This document shows, piece after piece, positions 1 to 8,512 of a DNA stretch of 64,000 nt (its first letter is position 1; every line of letters starts with the position of its first letter). The DNA is from Flavobacteriales bacterium. GTDB lineage: Bacteria; Bacteroidota; Bacteroidia; Flavobacteriales; UBA7430. The notes under the pieces are model-generated. The model searched no databases and was not told the DNA's origin. It saw only the letters and a program-made list of their open reading frames with translations. A program made the translations under genes and the position numbers. The DNA lies in the NCBI GenBank assembly GCA_002707145.1, contig PAMD01000011.1, forward strand, positions 1 to 64,000, given 5' to 3'.

Positions 1-17
1 CCTCACATTGGTGAGGG
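1..17 (-). terminator. Hairpin downstream of tRNA-Asp (edge of window)
   Basis: Bases 1-6 (CCTCAC) and 11-16 (GTGAGG) form a perfect 6-bp stem with an ATTG loop, 12 bases past the 3' end of the minus-strand tRNA. Placement fits an intrinsic terminator, but the expected U-run would lie outside the window and cannot be seen. Confidence 0.5.
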
Positions 18-28
18 CTTGATTTTAC

Positions 29-105
29 TGGCGGTCTGGACGGGACTCGAACCCGCGACCCCCTGCGTGACAGGCAGGTATTCTAACCAACTGAACTACC
101 AGACC
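29..105 (-). tRNA. tRNA-Asp (GTC anticodon)
   Basis: The minus strand folds as a 77-base tRNA. The acceptor stem GGTCTGG pairs with CCAGACC, the D-arm includes AGTTCAGTTGGTTAGAA, and the anticodon stem CCTGC/GCAGG encloses a loop with GTC, giving aspartate. The T-arm is GCGGG-TTCGAGT-CCCGT. The 3' CCA is encoded in the DNA at bases 29-31. A strong promoter lies just upstream and a hairpin just downstream, so it is probably a single-gene transcript. Confidence 0.97.
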
Positions 106-141
106 AATTTTTGCTATTAGAACTTTCTCTATAGAGCGGAG

Positions 142-172
142 CAAATATAAGGGATTTTTCAAGGCATGCAAA
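142..172 (-). promoter_or_regulatory. Promoter of tRNA-Asp
   Basis: On the minus strand TTTG (172-169) is followed after exactly 19 bases by TATATTTG (149-142). This is the Bacteroidota primary sigma consensus (-33 TTTG, -7 TAnnTTTG). Transcription would start near 135, about 30 bases before the mature tRNA. It is one of the two best promoters in the window and a useful reference for the others. Confidence 0.75.
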
Positions 173-223
173 CTGAACTATAAAAATATTATCTAAAAAC
201 AGGGATTCTTTTTTTAGTGATAT

Positions 224-646
224 TTAGTATTCTTTCATTAAAGAATTTAGAGCCAAACGATATGAATCTAATCCAAAACCACTAATACTAGCAGAGCAAA
301 CCCCAGATATCATAGACTTGTGTCTAAATTCCTCCCTAGCGGCAGGTTGAGAAATATGAATTTCTATACATGGGCTAGACACGGCAGCAATAGCATCTGA
401 CAAAGCTATAGAAGTGTGAGTATAGCCACCTGCATTGAGTAAAATAGCATCAACAGAAAAACCATATTCGTGAATTTTATCGATTAGTAAGCCCTCTACA
501 TTACTTTGGTAGTATATTAATTCTATACGAGGAAAAGACTTTTGAAGCTTGGCAAAAAAAATATCAAAGGATTCATTTCCATAAACGGAAGGCTCCCGAG
601 TTCCTAAAAGATTTAAGTTGGGGCCGTTGATGATGATCACTTTCAT
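224..646 (-). CDS. aroQ: Type II 3-dehydroquinate dehydratase
   Basis: This gene encodes the third step of the shikimate pathway, 3-dehydroquinate to 3-dehydroshikimate, in the cytoplasm. The 140-residue length fits the small dodecameric type II family. The family signature is intact: NGPNLNLLG at residues 7-15, catalytic R17 and Y22 in the lid (GTREPSVYG), the LNAGGYTHTS segment, and the HISQPAAREEFRHKS segment with the substrate-binding His and Arg. The start at 646 is chosen because the hallmark MKVIIINGPNLN begins there; the 23 codons upstream would cross into the divergent promoter and do not match the family. It is transcribed away from the recombinase gene at 677, with only 30 bases between the two starts. 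Confidence 0.96.
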   Translation of the reverse strand: MKVIIINGPNLNLLGTREPSVYGNESFDIFFAKLQKSFPRIELIYYQSNVEGLLIDKIHEYGFSVDAILLNAGGYTHTSIALSDAIAAVSSPCIEIHISQPAAREEFRHKSMISGVCSASISGFGLDSYRLALNSLMKEY

Positions 647-673
647 ATATTTGCCTTTAAGTAGCAAATATAT
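645..673. promoter_or_regulatory. Palindromic face-to-face promoters for aroQ and xerD
   Basis: ATATATTTGC (645-654) and GCAAATATAT (664-673) are perfect inverted repeats separated by 9 bases. Each arm carries a TATATTTG -7 box: 646-653 reading right toward xerD and 672-665 reading left toward aroQ. The two transcripts would therefore start inside the loop and overlap briefly. A possible TTG -33 element for the plus promoter is at 627-629; I see no good -33 element for the minus one. The palindrome could also bind a dimeric regulator. Confidence 0.55.
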
Positions 674-676
674 GAA

Positions 677-1576
677 ATGAACTGGAAAAGAGCTATAGAA
701 GAATACCGCAATCACTTGGTTTTAGAAAAAGCCCTATCTACTCATACAGTGGATGCTTATTTAAGTGATGTGAAAAAACTTCAAGATTTCTGCATATCAC
801 TTCCCAAATCAATTTCATGTCTTGATGTTGGAGCTGACACCCTTCGTGCAATGCTTAAAAAACTTCATGAAAAAAAAACTAGTGCGAAATCTCAAGCCCG
901 TATTTTATCCGGTATAAAATCTTTCTTTCAATACTTGTGTCTCGAAAACTTATTAGAAATAAATCCATGTAACAAGATTGACCGACCTAGACTAGAAAGA
1001 CGCTTACCTGACACCCTTAGTAAAGAAGAAATAGATACTATTATTAATGGGGTAGATCTTTCCACAAAATACGGAGAAAGAAATAGAACTCTTCTAGAAA
1101 CACTTTATTCATGTGGACTCAGAGTATCTGAGCTGACAGAGCTGAAATGTTCTAAACTTTTTCTTAATGAAGGTTATCTGGTAGTTTTCGGAAAAGGGAG
1201 TAAAGAAAGGCTGGTACCGGTTAATCCTACATTAAATAAATACCTAAAAAATTATATACAACTAATTCGTGTTAATCAAAATTTGGCAAAGGGACACGAA
1301 GATTATGTTTTTATAAACAACAGAGGAAAAAAGCTAAGTCGTATGATGATTTTTAATATTGTCAAAAAACAAACAGAAAATGTAGGAATTAAAAAAAATA
1401 TCAGCCCACATACTTTCCGCCATTCCTTTGCTACACATCTTCTGCAAGGAGGAGCCAATCTCAGAGCCATACAAACCATGTTAGGCCACGAAAGTATTAG
1501 TACAACGGAAATATACATGCACATAGACCGCGACTTTGTCCGTGAAGAAATCATTCAACATCACCCAAGAAAATGA
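677..1576 (+). CDS. xerD: Site-specific tyrosine recombinase, XerD/XerC family
   Basis: A 299-residue tyrosine recombinase that resolves chromosome dimers at dif together with FtsK. The N-terminal SAM-like core-binding domain spans about residues 5-90 and the catalytic domain about 108-295. The full catalytic set is visible: R149 (GLRVSEL), K173 (FGKGSKER), H245 and R248 (HTFRHSFATHLL), H271 (LGHESISTT) and the nucleophile Y280 (IYMHID). Length and the absence of an insertion-element context argue for a housekeeping Xer protein rather than an integrase. XerC and XerD cannot be told apart securely; Bacteroidota copies next to aroQ are usually called XerD. The ftsK partner is at 35.6 kb. The last four bases overlap the following MFS gene (ATGA). 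Confidence 0.93.
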   Translation: MNWKRAIEEYRNHLVLEKALSTHTVDAYLSDVKKLQDFCISLPKSISCLDVGADTLRAMLKKLHEKKTSAKSQARILSGIKSFFQYLCLENLLEINPCNKIDRPRLERRLPDTLSKEEIDTIINGVDLSTKYGERNRTLLETLYSCGLRVSELTELKCSKLFLNEGYLVVFGKGSKERLVPVNPTLNKYLKNYIQLIRVNQNLAKGHEDYVFINNRGKKLSRMMIFNIVKKQTENVGIKKNISPHTFRHSFATHLLQGGANLRAIQTMLGHESISTTEIYMHIDRDFVREEIIQHHPRK

Positions 1577-2760
1577 AACTTCCTCATTCAAATATCTGGA
1601 AGCTTTTTATTATAAAGGGGGGGCTTTGGTTCATGATTATTATGCCTGTTATTATTTTATTTTTCCAGGATAACGGCTTAAATATGATGGAAATAATGAG
1701 CTTGCAGGCATGCTATTCCGCTTCCTTGGCTCTAGCTGAAATTCCTTCGGGATATGCCGCTGATTTATTGGGGAGAAAAAAAACTTTAGTATTGGGATGT
1801 GTTTTGTCTTTTTTAGGCTTTTCACTATTTTCTATTTCTTACTCATTTTGGTGGTTTTTAGCCGCAGAAATTATATTAGGGCTCGGAAACAGTTTTATAT
1901 CTGGGGCAGATACCGCATTAATGTATGACACTTTATTGGAGATTAAACTAGAAAAAAAGTTTTTAAAATATGAAGGACGAAGTATTTCTATCGGAAATTT
2001 TTCCGAGGCAATCGCAGGAATCATTGGCGGGAGTTTTGCTGCTATATCTTTTCGCTATCCAGCATATGCTCAGGTTTTGATTTCTTTTTTCATTATTCCT
2101 TTTGCTATTTCCTTGAAAGAACCAAAAATGCAACAAGAACGAATGAAAAAATCTTGGAAGTCTATCCTAGAAGTTATGAACTTCTCTTTTAGAAAATCAA
2201 AAGTATTGCGAACACACATCTTCTATTCATCTGGCGTGGGAATGGGAACTTTGATGATGGCATGGCTGGCGCAACCTTTTTTAAAAGAACTAGGGGTGGA
2301 AATGAAATATTATGGATTACTTTGGGCGCTACTTAATGTTGTGGTAGGATTGGTTTCATATCAAGCTCATCGTATTGAAAATAAATTCTCAGAATTTCAA
2401 AGTCTATTTATTGTAGGGTTTCTATGTATCTCATGCTATTTACTTATATCATTCAATATCAATGTTACAGGATTTGGAGTCTTGCTTTTATTCTATGCCA
2501 ATCGAGGTTATGCAACTCCCCTTTTAAGAAATCACATCAATCGTCATACTCCCTCCAATGTTCGTGCAACTGTAATGAGTATTCGAAGTTTAATCATTCG
2601 AATGAGTTTTGCCCTTATTGCTCCTTGGATTGGTTGGGTAGCTGATCAATGGGGGTTAAACAATGCCTTTTTAATCATGGGGTTTTTGGTGACTGGTATT
2701 GCGATTTATTGTCTGTCTTGGTTTTACAAAAATAAAAAGGAACTTGCTCATAATAAATAA
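1573..2760 (+). CDS. Major facilitator superfamily transporter
   Basis: A 395-residue polytopic membrane protein with about 12 hydrophobic segments. The MFS signature between helices 2 and 3 is present (GYAADLLGRKKTLVLG, about residues 60-75), and a related motif recurs in the second half. The N-terminal helix carries the IPSGYAADLLGRK pattern common in drug or solute efflux members of the family. The substrate cannot be read from sequence. It is translationally coupled to the recombinase gene by a 4-base overlap, although the two functions are unrelated. A copper-protein gene follows about 46 bases later, but a shared role is only a guess. Confidence 0.85.
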   Translation: MKLPHSNIWKLFIIKGGLWFMIIMPVIILFFQDNGLNMMEIMSLQACYSASLALAEIPSGYAADLLGRKKTLVLGCVLSFLGFSLFSISYSFWWFLAAEIILGLGNSFISGADTALMYDTLLEIKLEKKFLKYEGRSISIGNFSEAIAGIIGGSFAAISFRYPAYAQVLISFFIIPFAISLKEPKMQQERMKKSWKSILEVMNFSFRKSKVLRTHIFYSSGVGMGTLMMAWLAQPFLKELGVEMKYYGLLWALLNVVVGLVSYQAHRIENKFSEFQSLFIVGFLCISCYLLISFNINVTGFGVLLLFYANRGYATPLLRNHINRHTPSNVRATVMSIRSLIIRMSFALIAPWIGWVADQWGLNNAFLIMGFLVTGIAIYCLSWFYKNKKELAHNK

Positions 2761-2806
2761 GGCATCATTTTTGAGCAGAATTAATTATAATAAACTCAAA
2801 ATAATT

Positions 2807-3757
2807 ATGAAAAAAACTTTTCTAATCTTATCCATATTTATTTTTAATACTTTGCTGACCGCACAATCCAAAGAATTAATAATTGAACTAAATCACCTCT
2901 ACAAAGAATCACCATTTTATCTAGATCAAAACTATGAAGTAGACGAGAATAAAACTTTTTCTTTTTACCGAATGGAATATTATCTTCACATTAACAATGT
3001 CACTCAATCGAATGGAACCTCTTCATCATTTGACGAACTTTACTTATTAGTAAATCCGACCACAAATGAATATAACTTAGGAAATTATGATCTAGAAAGT
3101 CTTAGCCAACTCAATTTTCATATTGGGGTTTCTCCAGATCTAAATCACGATGATCCTGCTGAGTGGGTAAACGGACATCCTTTGGCACCCCAAAACCCTA
3201 GTATGCACTGGGGTTGGGCTGCGGGATATATATTTATTGCAGCCGAAGGAATGGTAGATAAAGACGGTGATCAAGTACTAGAAACTCCTTTGCAATACCA
3301 CGCAGTATCAGATGATTACTATACAGAAATAGTCTTACCTGTTGTTAGCCTTAATGAAACAAACATTGTTCGAGTGGTATTAAATGTTCATTATGATAAG
3401 CTTTTTGAAAACATAAACAGTTCTTCAGGAGGAATTTTCCATGGTATTCATAATGAGAACTTACTTTTAGCCAATAACTTTGCAATTAATAATGTATTCT
3501 CTGTTCCTGAAGATTTATATTTATCGGAGGAAACTATGATAAAAAATTATACTAATCCCTTTTCTGAATTCCTTGAAATAGATATCAAACAGAAAGCTAA
3601 AGTGGAGTTATTTAATGTGGCAGGACAGTGCTTATCACAATTGACCTTGAATGCAGGAAAACAACAAATTAACACCGAATATTTATCACAAGGGTACTAC
3701 TTTCTTAGCTTGGAAGCTAATGGAATTATGGAAAGACAAAAACTAGTAAAACAGTAA
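2807..3757 (+). CDS. mbnP: MbnP-like copper-binding protein with T9SS type A tail
   Basis: A 316-residue secreted protein. Residues 1-19 are a signal peptide (cut near LLTAQ). About residues 22-235 match the MbnP family: the opening ELNHLYKESPFYLD segment, FYRMEYYLHINNV, and the hallmark MHWGW at 133-137 inside SMHWGWAAGYIF. In characterised MbnP a tryptophan is oxidised to kynurenine by the partner peroxidase MbnH, creating a copper site; W135 and W137 are the candidates here. Residues 240-316 form a T9SS type A sorting domain, implying export across the outer membrane and surface attachment or release. The start at 2807 is chosen because it opens directly into the signal peptide. The di-heme peroxidase gene follows 23 bases later. 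Confidence 0.82.
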   Translation: MKKTFLILSIFIFNTLLTAQSKELIIELNHLYKESPFYLDQNYEVDENKTFSFYRMEYYLHINNVTQSNGTSSSFDELYLLVNPTTNEYNLGNYDLESLSQLNFHIGVSPDLNHDDPAEWVNGHPLAPQNPSMHWGWAAGYIFIAAEGMVDKDGDQVLETPLQYHAVSDDYYTEIVLPVVSLNETNIVRVVLNVHYDKLFENINSSSGGIFHGIHNENLLLANNFAINNVFSVPEDLYLSEETMIKNYTNPFSEFLEIDIKQKAKVELFNVAGQCLSQLTLNAGKQQINTEYLSQGYYFLSLEANGIMERQKLVKQ

Positions 3758-3780
3758 AATCTGATTAGGATACTATCAGT

Positions 3781-4767
3781 ATGAATAAAATTGCTTTCGT
3801 TTTTATTATTGGTTTTCTCTTCAGTGCTTGTAAACCCACTTCCTCTCCTATTGAGCTATTTGTTCTAGATATTCCTAATGGTTTTCCATCCCCCTATATA
3901 CCTGAAGAAAATATGCTATCACATGAGCGAATCGCATTGGGAAAAAGACTTTTCTATGAAACTGGTTTATCCTCAGACAAAAGTATTTCATGCGGTTCTT
4001 GCCATAAGCAGGAATTTGCCTTCTCCGATAACCAAAAGCAGAGTCCTGGAGTTGGTGGTCGAAAAGGAAATAGAAATTCAATGAGCCTTAGCAACATGGC
4101 ATATCAAGACTTTTTTCTTCGTGAAGGTGGAGTAACCTCACTAGAAATGCAAGCGCTAGTTCCTATCCAAGATCATAATGAGATGGATTATAATATTATT
4201 GAAGCTTCTGAGAGACTAAATCAGGACAGTAGTTACGTAAGAGCAAGCCAGGAAGCATACAGTAGAAATATAGATCCTTATGTCATTGGCAGAGCGTTAG
4301 CCTCATTTCAACGAACCCTGATCAGCGGTAGTTCCAAAGACGATTTAAATCAATTGAACTTCTCAGAACAAAGGGGGAAAGAACTTTTTTTTAGCGAAGC
4401 TTTAAATTGTGGTTCCTGTCATGGTGGTTTTCTTTATACACAGCAGGGAATAGAAAATAACGGTTTACATGTTACTTTTAATGATAAAGGAAGATATCTA
4501 CTTACTCTCTTGCAGGAAGATATTGGTAAATTTAAAGTACCTAGTTTAAGAAATATTGAGTTTACTTCTCCCTACATGCATGATGGATCACTAGAAAGTT
4601 TAGATCAGGTAATTGCTCATTATGCCTCTGGAGGAAAACAACATCCAAATCAAAGTCCACTTATTAAAGAATTTGAAATTAGTGAAACAGAAACCCAAGA
4701 TTTAATCAACTTTTTGAAATCGCTAAGTGATCTTAAATTCATAAACAACTCCAGATTTAGTCCATAA
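3781..4767 (+). CDS. mbnH: Di-heme c-type peroxidase, MbnH/MauG-like lipoprotein
   Basis: A 328-residue periplasmic or surface enzyme of the bacterial cytochrome c peroxidase/MauG family. The signal peptide ends in a lipobox with C17. Two heme-binding motifs are present: CGSCH at 71-75 and CGSCH at 210-214. The conserved PYMHDGSLESLDQVIAHY segment (264-281) supplies Y265, the position that ligates the second heme in MauG, and H267. Lying directly after mbnP, it is the predicted maturase that converts a tryptophan of MbnP to kynurenine. An oddity is FFLREGG at 111-117, where many relatives have FFWDGR. A general hydrogen-peroxide-scavenging role is the alternative. A strong hairpin terminator follows the stop codon. 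Confidence 0.85.
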   Translation: MNKIAFVFIIGFLFSACKPTSSPIELFVLDIPNGFPSPYIPEENMLSHERIALGKRLFYETGLSSDKSISCGSCHKQEFAFSDNQKQSPGVGGRKGNRNSMSLSNMAYQDFFLREGGVTSLEMQALVPIQDHNEMDYNIIEASERLNQDSSYVRASQEAYSRNIDPYVIGRALASFQRTLISGSSKDDLNQLNFSEQRGKELFFSEALNCGSCHGGFLYTQQGIENNGLHVTFNDKGRYLLTLLQEDIGKFKVPSLRNIEFTSPYMHDGSLESLDQVIAHYASGGKQHPNQSPLIKEFEISETETQDLINFLKSLSDLKFINNSRFSP

Positions 4768-4792
4768 AAAAAGCATGAAAAATGCTTTTTTT
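4766..4792. terminator. Bidirectional intrinsic terminator
   Basis: An 11-bp perfect stem, A7-GCAT (4766-4776) with ATGC-T7 (4782-4792), around a GAAAA loop. The A- and T-runs make it functional on both strands, serving the plus-strand mbnH and the minus-strand giant gene that converge here. Confidence 0.85.
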
Positions 4793-4807
4793 ATGTTTCT
4801 TTATCTA

Positions 4808-7800
4808 TTATTTTACTCTTTTTTCAACAGAGCCATCATTAAAAAGATAATACAACAAAGTTCCTTTAAACTCCTTTTCTGGAACAACCTCTTGTCCTAA
4901 TTGATTTACTACGCGTACCAGAGTTCTAATATCATTGGGATGAATTGCCACCTCCATATCAATTGCCCACTGAGGTATTAAAGGAATTAAATTTATCCGT
5001 AATCCTTCAGAGTTCACAAAAACAAAGTCTTCGTAAGTTTCTGTCACAAGGACCTGATATCCCAGTCCCGGTGTAAGATCTCCAATTCCATTATATCCAA
5101 ATTCAGGCCAGTAGACTTGTCCAATATTATCTTTAGCCACGGATAAAATTTCTGAAATTGACTCAAAACTTGCAACTGCGTCTTGGGGGTTTGGAAGAGT
5201 ATAACCAATGATATTCCATCCTGATAACAAATCAATTTGAATACTAGAGCTAGAATTATTATCTGATAAAATTGTGTTTTCCATCATCATCTCCAATGAG
5301 TCCATTTGCTCAACCAAATAGGTATTTTCTAGTAAGTAGGAAGAAAGTTCATTTTGTACTTCATTATTCACCGAATTAAGATCATCAACCATTAAGGTCA
5401 TTTCAATAATTGTTTCATTTGCAACAAGCATTTGATTTGACATATCATCAACAATAGTATTGAGAAATATTTCATTGGCTTGGGAAGCTATCATTAATTG
5501 GGATGTAGAATCTAAATCATCTTGTATACTCATCATATCATCAGTCATGGAAACAATAGAATCATTCATTTGCTCAAGCAATGAATTAGTTTCATTAACT
5601 GAAGTATTTAACATCACTATTTCAGTGGACATTTGAGCCATTTGAACCTGATTATTAGATATAATTGAATTAGCAATTAATAAATCGTTTTCTAGTGAAA
5701 CAGAAAGAACAGCAAGTATATTTAAGGAATCTAACAAAGTGTTATTTTCGAACAAAATATTCTCGTATTGACTAATCATATCTGTCATCTCCTCTTGCCA
5801 AGTATCTTCACATAAATCAGCAGAATGACAGTAGGCATCTGCATTAAATTCTGAATACATAGCATCCATACAGCCAAAGGCACCCTCGCAGGATCCATCG
5901 TCTATTTCTGCATAAGCGTTATAATTACAGTATTGAGAATCTGTACATCCGTAAACTGTTATCTCTAAATTTACAGTATCTAAGGCAAGTAATCCATTTG
6001 AAGAAAAGCTAAACATAGACGGGGATAGATCAAACATCACAACTGATTCATTAGGTAATAAAAAGGCAAATAATACTTCAGAAGCCCCATTTGGAAGACC
6101 ATCTAATTCTTCCGTCAATACATCGTCTCCCCATATTGCAATCGCGATGAAATTATCTTCAACAGAGGCTAAGCCAACACATTCAAAAAAGACTTCGTTG
6201 GCAGAGTTAATAGAAGGAATATTATTAATTAGACCATCTCCATTTAAATCATAGAATACACCAATAGTTGTACCTTGAGGTAAATACAGCGAGCTTATGT
6301 CTAAGCCTAAAGTCATATTATTAGCTGTATTTAAAGGGAAATTAAAATGGCTGATAGAAAGACCATTTGTTTGTACCGGAATTTGACAAGAACCATCCTC
6401 GCAGTTTGCAAGATATCCTTGCGTAAAATACTCAATATAACCTTCATTAGTACAGCCACAAATATTATCTTGATAAGAACATGAACCATCTTCTGTATTA
6501 GCTAACTCATTAAAATTGTTAGCCAAATCGTCCAAACAGCCCAAAACATCATAAGTACATGAACCATCTTCTGTATTGGCCGACTCATTAAAATTATTCG
6601 CCAAATCATCCATACAGCCCAAAACTTCATAATTACATGAACCATCTTCTGTATTAGCTAACTCATTAAAATTGTTAGCCAAATCATCCATACAGCCAAA
6701 AACATTATAAGTACATGAACCATCTTCTATATTTGCCAAATCATTAAAATTATTCGCCAAAACGTCCAAACAGCCCAAAATCTCTTCACATTGAATCATT
6801 TCAAAATCGAAAGACGTTACATAGTAAATTTCATTAACGACAAAAACTTGGTTTGGGATAGCATTTAATTGGTATTGTAAACCATTTAAAGCAGTGAAAA
6901 TAAGATTTAAATTTTGGCTATCCATCCCATCTATTTCATCTGTTGTTAGGTCATCTCCCATAATGGGGAAAGCTGTTTCGGTTCCATTAATATAAGAGGA
7001 TCCAGCGCAAACTAATTCTTCTTGATTATTTGTAAAGAAAGCTCCTAGGTATCCCTCTCCCAACGATCCAATAGAGATCAATGATGAGTTAGCTAAAGCA
7101 AATGTCATATTTGATCCTGTATTAAGATAATTATAATCTAAAGGCAAGCAATCACCTACAGGAATTTGATACTCGTCGCAAATCCCATCATTATTTTCAT
7201 CCAACAGACAATCTCCGTTACAATCATAATTTACTTCGGCAAAATAACAATCATCTTCTTGCGAAGCTTGATCGTTGTAATTACATGCTGTATTTTCCAT
7301 ACACCCTGAGATCTCGTCTTCGTTATTTAAACTATTTCCCTCGCAATCCATTGATTCGACTATAATATGTAAATTATGAGACTGAATAAAAGCCTGATAA
7401 TTTGGCGAATCATTTTCAATCCATGAAGCCAACAAATGTCCTTCATACCCTGACATAGAATAGACTGGAATATCAATCTCATCGCTATAGGAACCACCAC
7501 CCATATTCATAGATTCATATCCATTGTTATGATTGTATATAATTACAGCGGAAGCTCCTGCATTTTGAGCATTCAATGCTTTGAGACTAAACTGGCAATC
7601 TCCTCTTTTTATGAGTGCAAAAGCCCCATCAAATTCAAATGTATAATCGTGGCAACCCAAATCATCGGATTCATCTATTGGGACGATATGATTATCCTCG
7701 AAATCAAATGTTTCTCCTCCCCAATTCGCAGGAGAAATATTGAGGTCATAAGAACTTTCTTCTACTGGATAAAAACAAGATTCATCCTCTTGGTTAGCAT

Positions 7801-8374
7801 CTGAATTATAGTTACAAGAATGTGGATCGGTACAACCAAAAGTAAAATAAATACAGGTATTATCTTCTGTACTTGCTTCTGGGTTAAAATTATTTGCATC
7901 TTCATCGGTACACCCGTAAACATCCTCATATTCATAAATTTCAGCAGAACAAAAAAGATCCATGTCAAACTCATTAACATAATAAATATCGTTTCCAACA
8001 AAATTCTGAGTTGGGTGAGGAGTTAAAAAGTATTGATCTCCCTGGGAGGTTTCAAATAACACAAATAATTCTTGTCCATCGTTCAAACCGTCTATATCTT
8101 CTGTGGTCTGATCATTACCCATTAATGGAAAAGCTGTTTCAATGCCAGTAAGTTCAGCTGATCCAGCACAGACCAAATCTTCATTATTATCATAATAAAA
8201 GACTCCAATTAACCCGTCCCCTAGAGATGAAATAGATGAAATGGCAGAATTTTGTATAACAAAAGTCATATTGGTTCCGGTGTTCAAGTACTCAAAATCC
8301 AATTCACATTGGGTTTCAGTCGCAGAAATAGAAATACTAAAAAGCATTAAGAACGTATAATTGAATATTTTCAT
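4808..8374 (-). CDS. Giant secreted multi-repeat protein with PA domain and coiled coil
   Basis: I cannot assign a function to this 1188-residue exported protein, but its architecture is clear. Residues 1-18 are a signal peptide. A domain of about 110-130 residues opening with NTGxNMT occurs three times (27-140, 413-527, 678-808), each with a central GVFY or GAFF segment and later a GDD or GND-x-TTE/LTE-x-DGL block. Between them are cysteine-rich GCxDxxAxNFN...DGSC units near 154-200, 358-400, 534-637 and 810-855. Residues 205-340 resemble a protease-associated (PA) domain (FALIKRGDCQF, AGASAVIIYNH). Residues 865-1040 are a long methionine- and asparagine-rich coiled coil. An SGWNIIGYTL segment at 1051-1060 opens a small domain, and 1140-1188 looks like a divergent T9SS tail. 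Cell-surface or adhesive roles are plausible. Confidence 0.8.
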   Translation of the reverse strand: MKIFNYTFLMLFSISISATETQCELDFEYLNTGTNMTFVIQNSAISSISSLGDGLIGVFYYDNNEDLVCAGSAELTGIETAFPLMGNDQTTEDIDGLNDGQELFVLFETSQGDQYFLTPHPTQNFVGNDIYYVNEFDMDLFCSAEIYEYEDVYGCTDEDANNFNPEASTEDNTCIYFTFGCTDPHSCNYNSDANQEDESCFYPVEESSYDLNISPANWGGETFDFEDNHIVPIDESDDLGCHDYTFEFDGAFALIKRGDCQFSLKALNAQNAGASAVIIYNHNNGYESMNMGGGSYSDEIDIPVYSMSGYEGHLLASWIENDSPNYQAFIQSHNLHIIVESMDCEGNSLNNEDEISGCMENTACNYNDQASQEDDCYFAEVNYDCNGDCLLDENNDGICDEYQIPVGDCLPLDYNYLNTGSNMTFALANSSLISIGSLGEGYLGAFFTNNQEELVCAGSSYINGTETAFPIMGDDLTTDEIDGMDSQNLNLIFTALNGLQYQLNAIPNQVFVVNEIYYVTSFDFEMIQCEEILGCLDVLANNFNDLANIEDGSCTYNVFGCMDDLANNFNELANTEDGSCNYEVLGCMDDLANNFNESANTEDGSCTYDVLGCLDDLANNFNELANTEDGSCSYQDNICGCTNEGYIEYFTQGYLANCEDGSCQIPVQTNGLSISHFNFPLNTANNMTLGLDISSLYLPQGTTIGVFYDLNGDGLINNIPSINSANEVFFECVGLASVEDNFIAIAIWGDDVLTEELDGLPNGASEVLFAFLLPNESVVMFDLSPSMFSFSSNGLLALDTVNLEITVYGCTDSQYCNYNAYAEIDDGSCEGAFGCMDAMYSEFNADAYCHSADLCEDTWQEEMTDMISQYENILFENNTLLDSLNILAVLSVSLENDLLIANSIISNNQVQMAQMSTEIVMLNTSVNETNSLLEQMNDSIVSMTDDMMSIQDDLDSTSQLMIASQANEIFLNTIVDDMSNQMLVANETIIEMTLMVDDLNSVNNEVQNELSSYLLENTYLVEQMDSLEMMMENTILSDNNSSSSIQIDLLSGWNIIGYTLPNPQDAVASFESISEILSVAKDNIGQVYWPEFGYNGIGDLTPGLGYQVLVTETYEDFVFVNSEGLRINLIPLIPQWAIDMEVAIHPNDIRTLVRVVNQLGQEVVPEKEFKGTLLYYLFNDGSVEKRVK
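6465..6776 (-). repeat. Four tandem 78-bp coding repeats
   Basis: Four consecutive in-frame units of 78 bp (26 residues) encode GCxDxLANNFNxxANxEDGSCxY at residues 534-637 of the giant protein. The middle units are nearly identical at the DNA level, so the array could expand or contract by slippage or recombination. Each unit has two cysteines and an acidic DGSC that resembles calcium-binding thrombospondin type 3-like repeats common in Bacteroidota surface proteins. Confidence 0.85.
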
Positions 8375-8512
8375 TTTATAAAGAGGGTTAAAAATTTGTT
8401 ATTTATTAATCAACAACGTCAAAAATCGTTCCATTTGCTAAAGAATATTTGAGGAATTATAACTCCGTAATTAGCAATAATTTAAATAACTAGATTCTTA
8501 TAATATAGAAAA

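Noticed and set aside
1303..1554. Minus-strand open frame inside xerD
   Set aside because: It lies wholly opposite intact catalytic codons of the recombinase and encodes no known motif; it is a shadow frame.
677..1576. Phage or integron integrase and a linked mobile element
   Set aside because: It has the size and motifs of housekeeping Xer, no attachment repeats are visible, and neighbours are chromosomal genes.
2751..2800. Inverted TTGCTCA/TGAGCA pair between the MFS gene and mbnP as a terminator
   Set aside because: The arms are six bases and over 20 bases apart, with no U-run after them.
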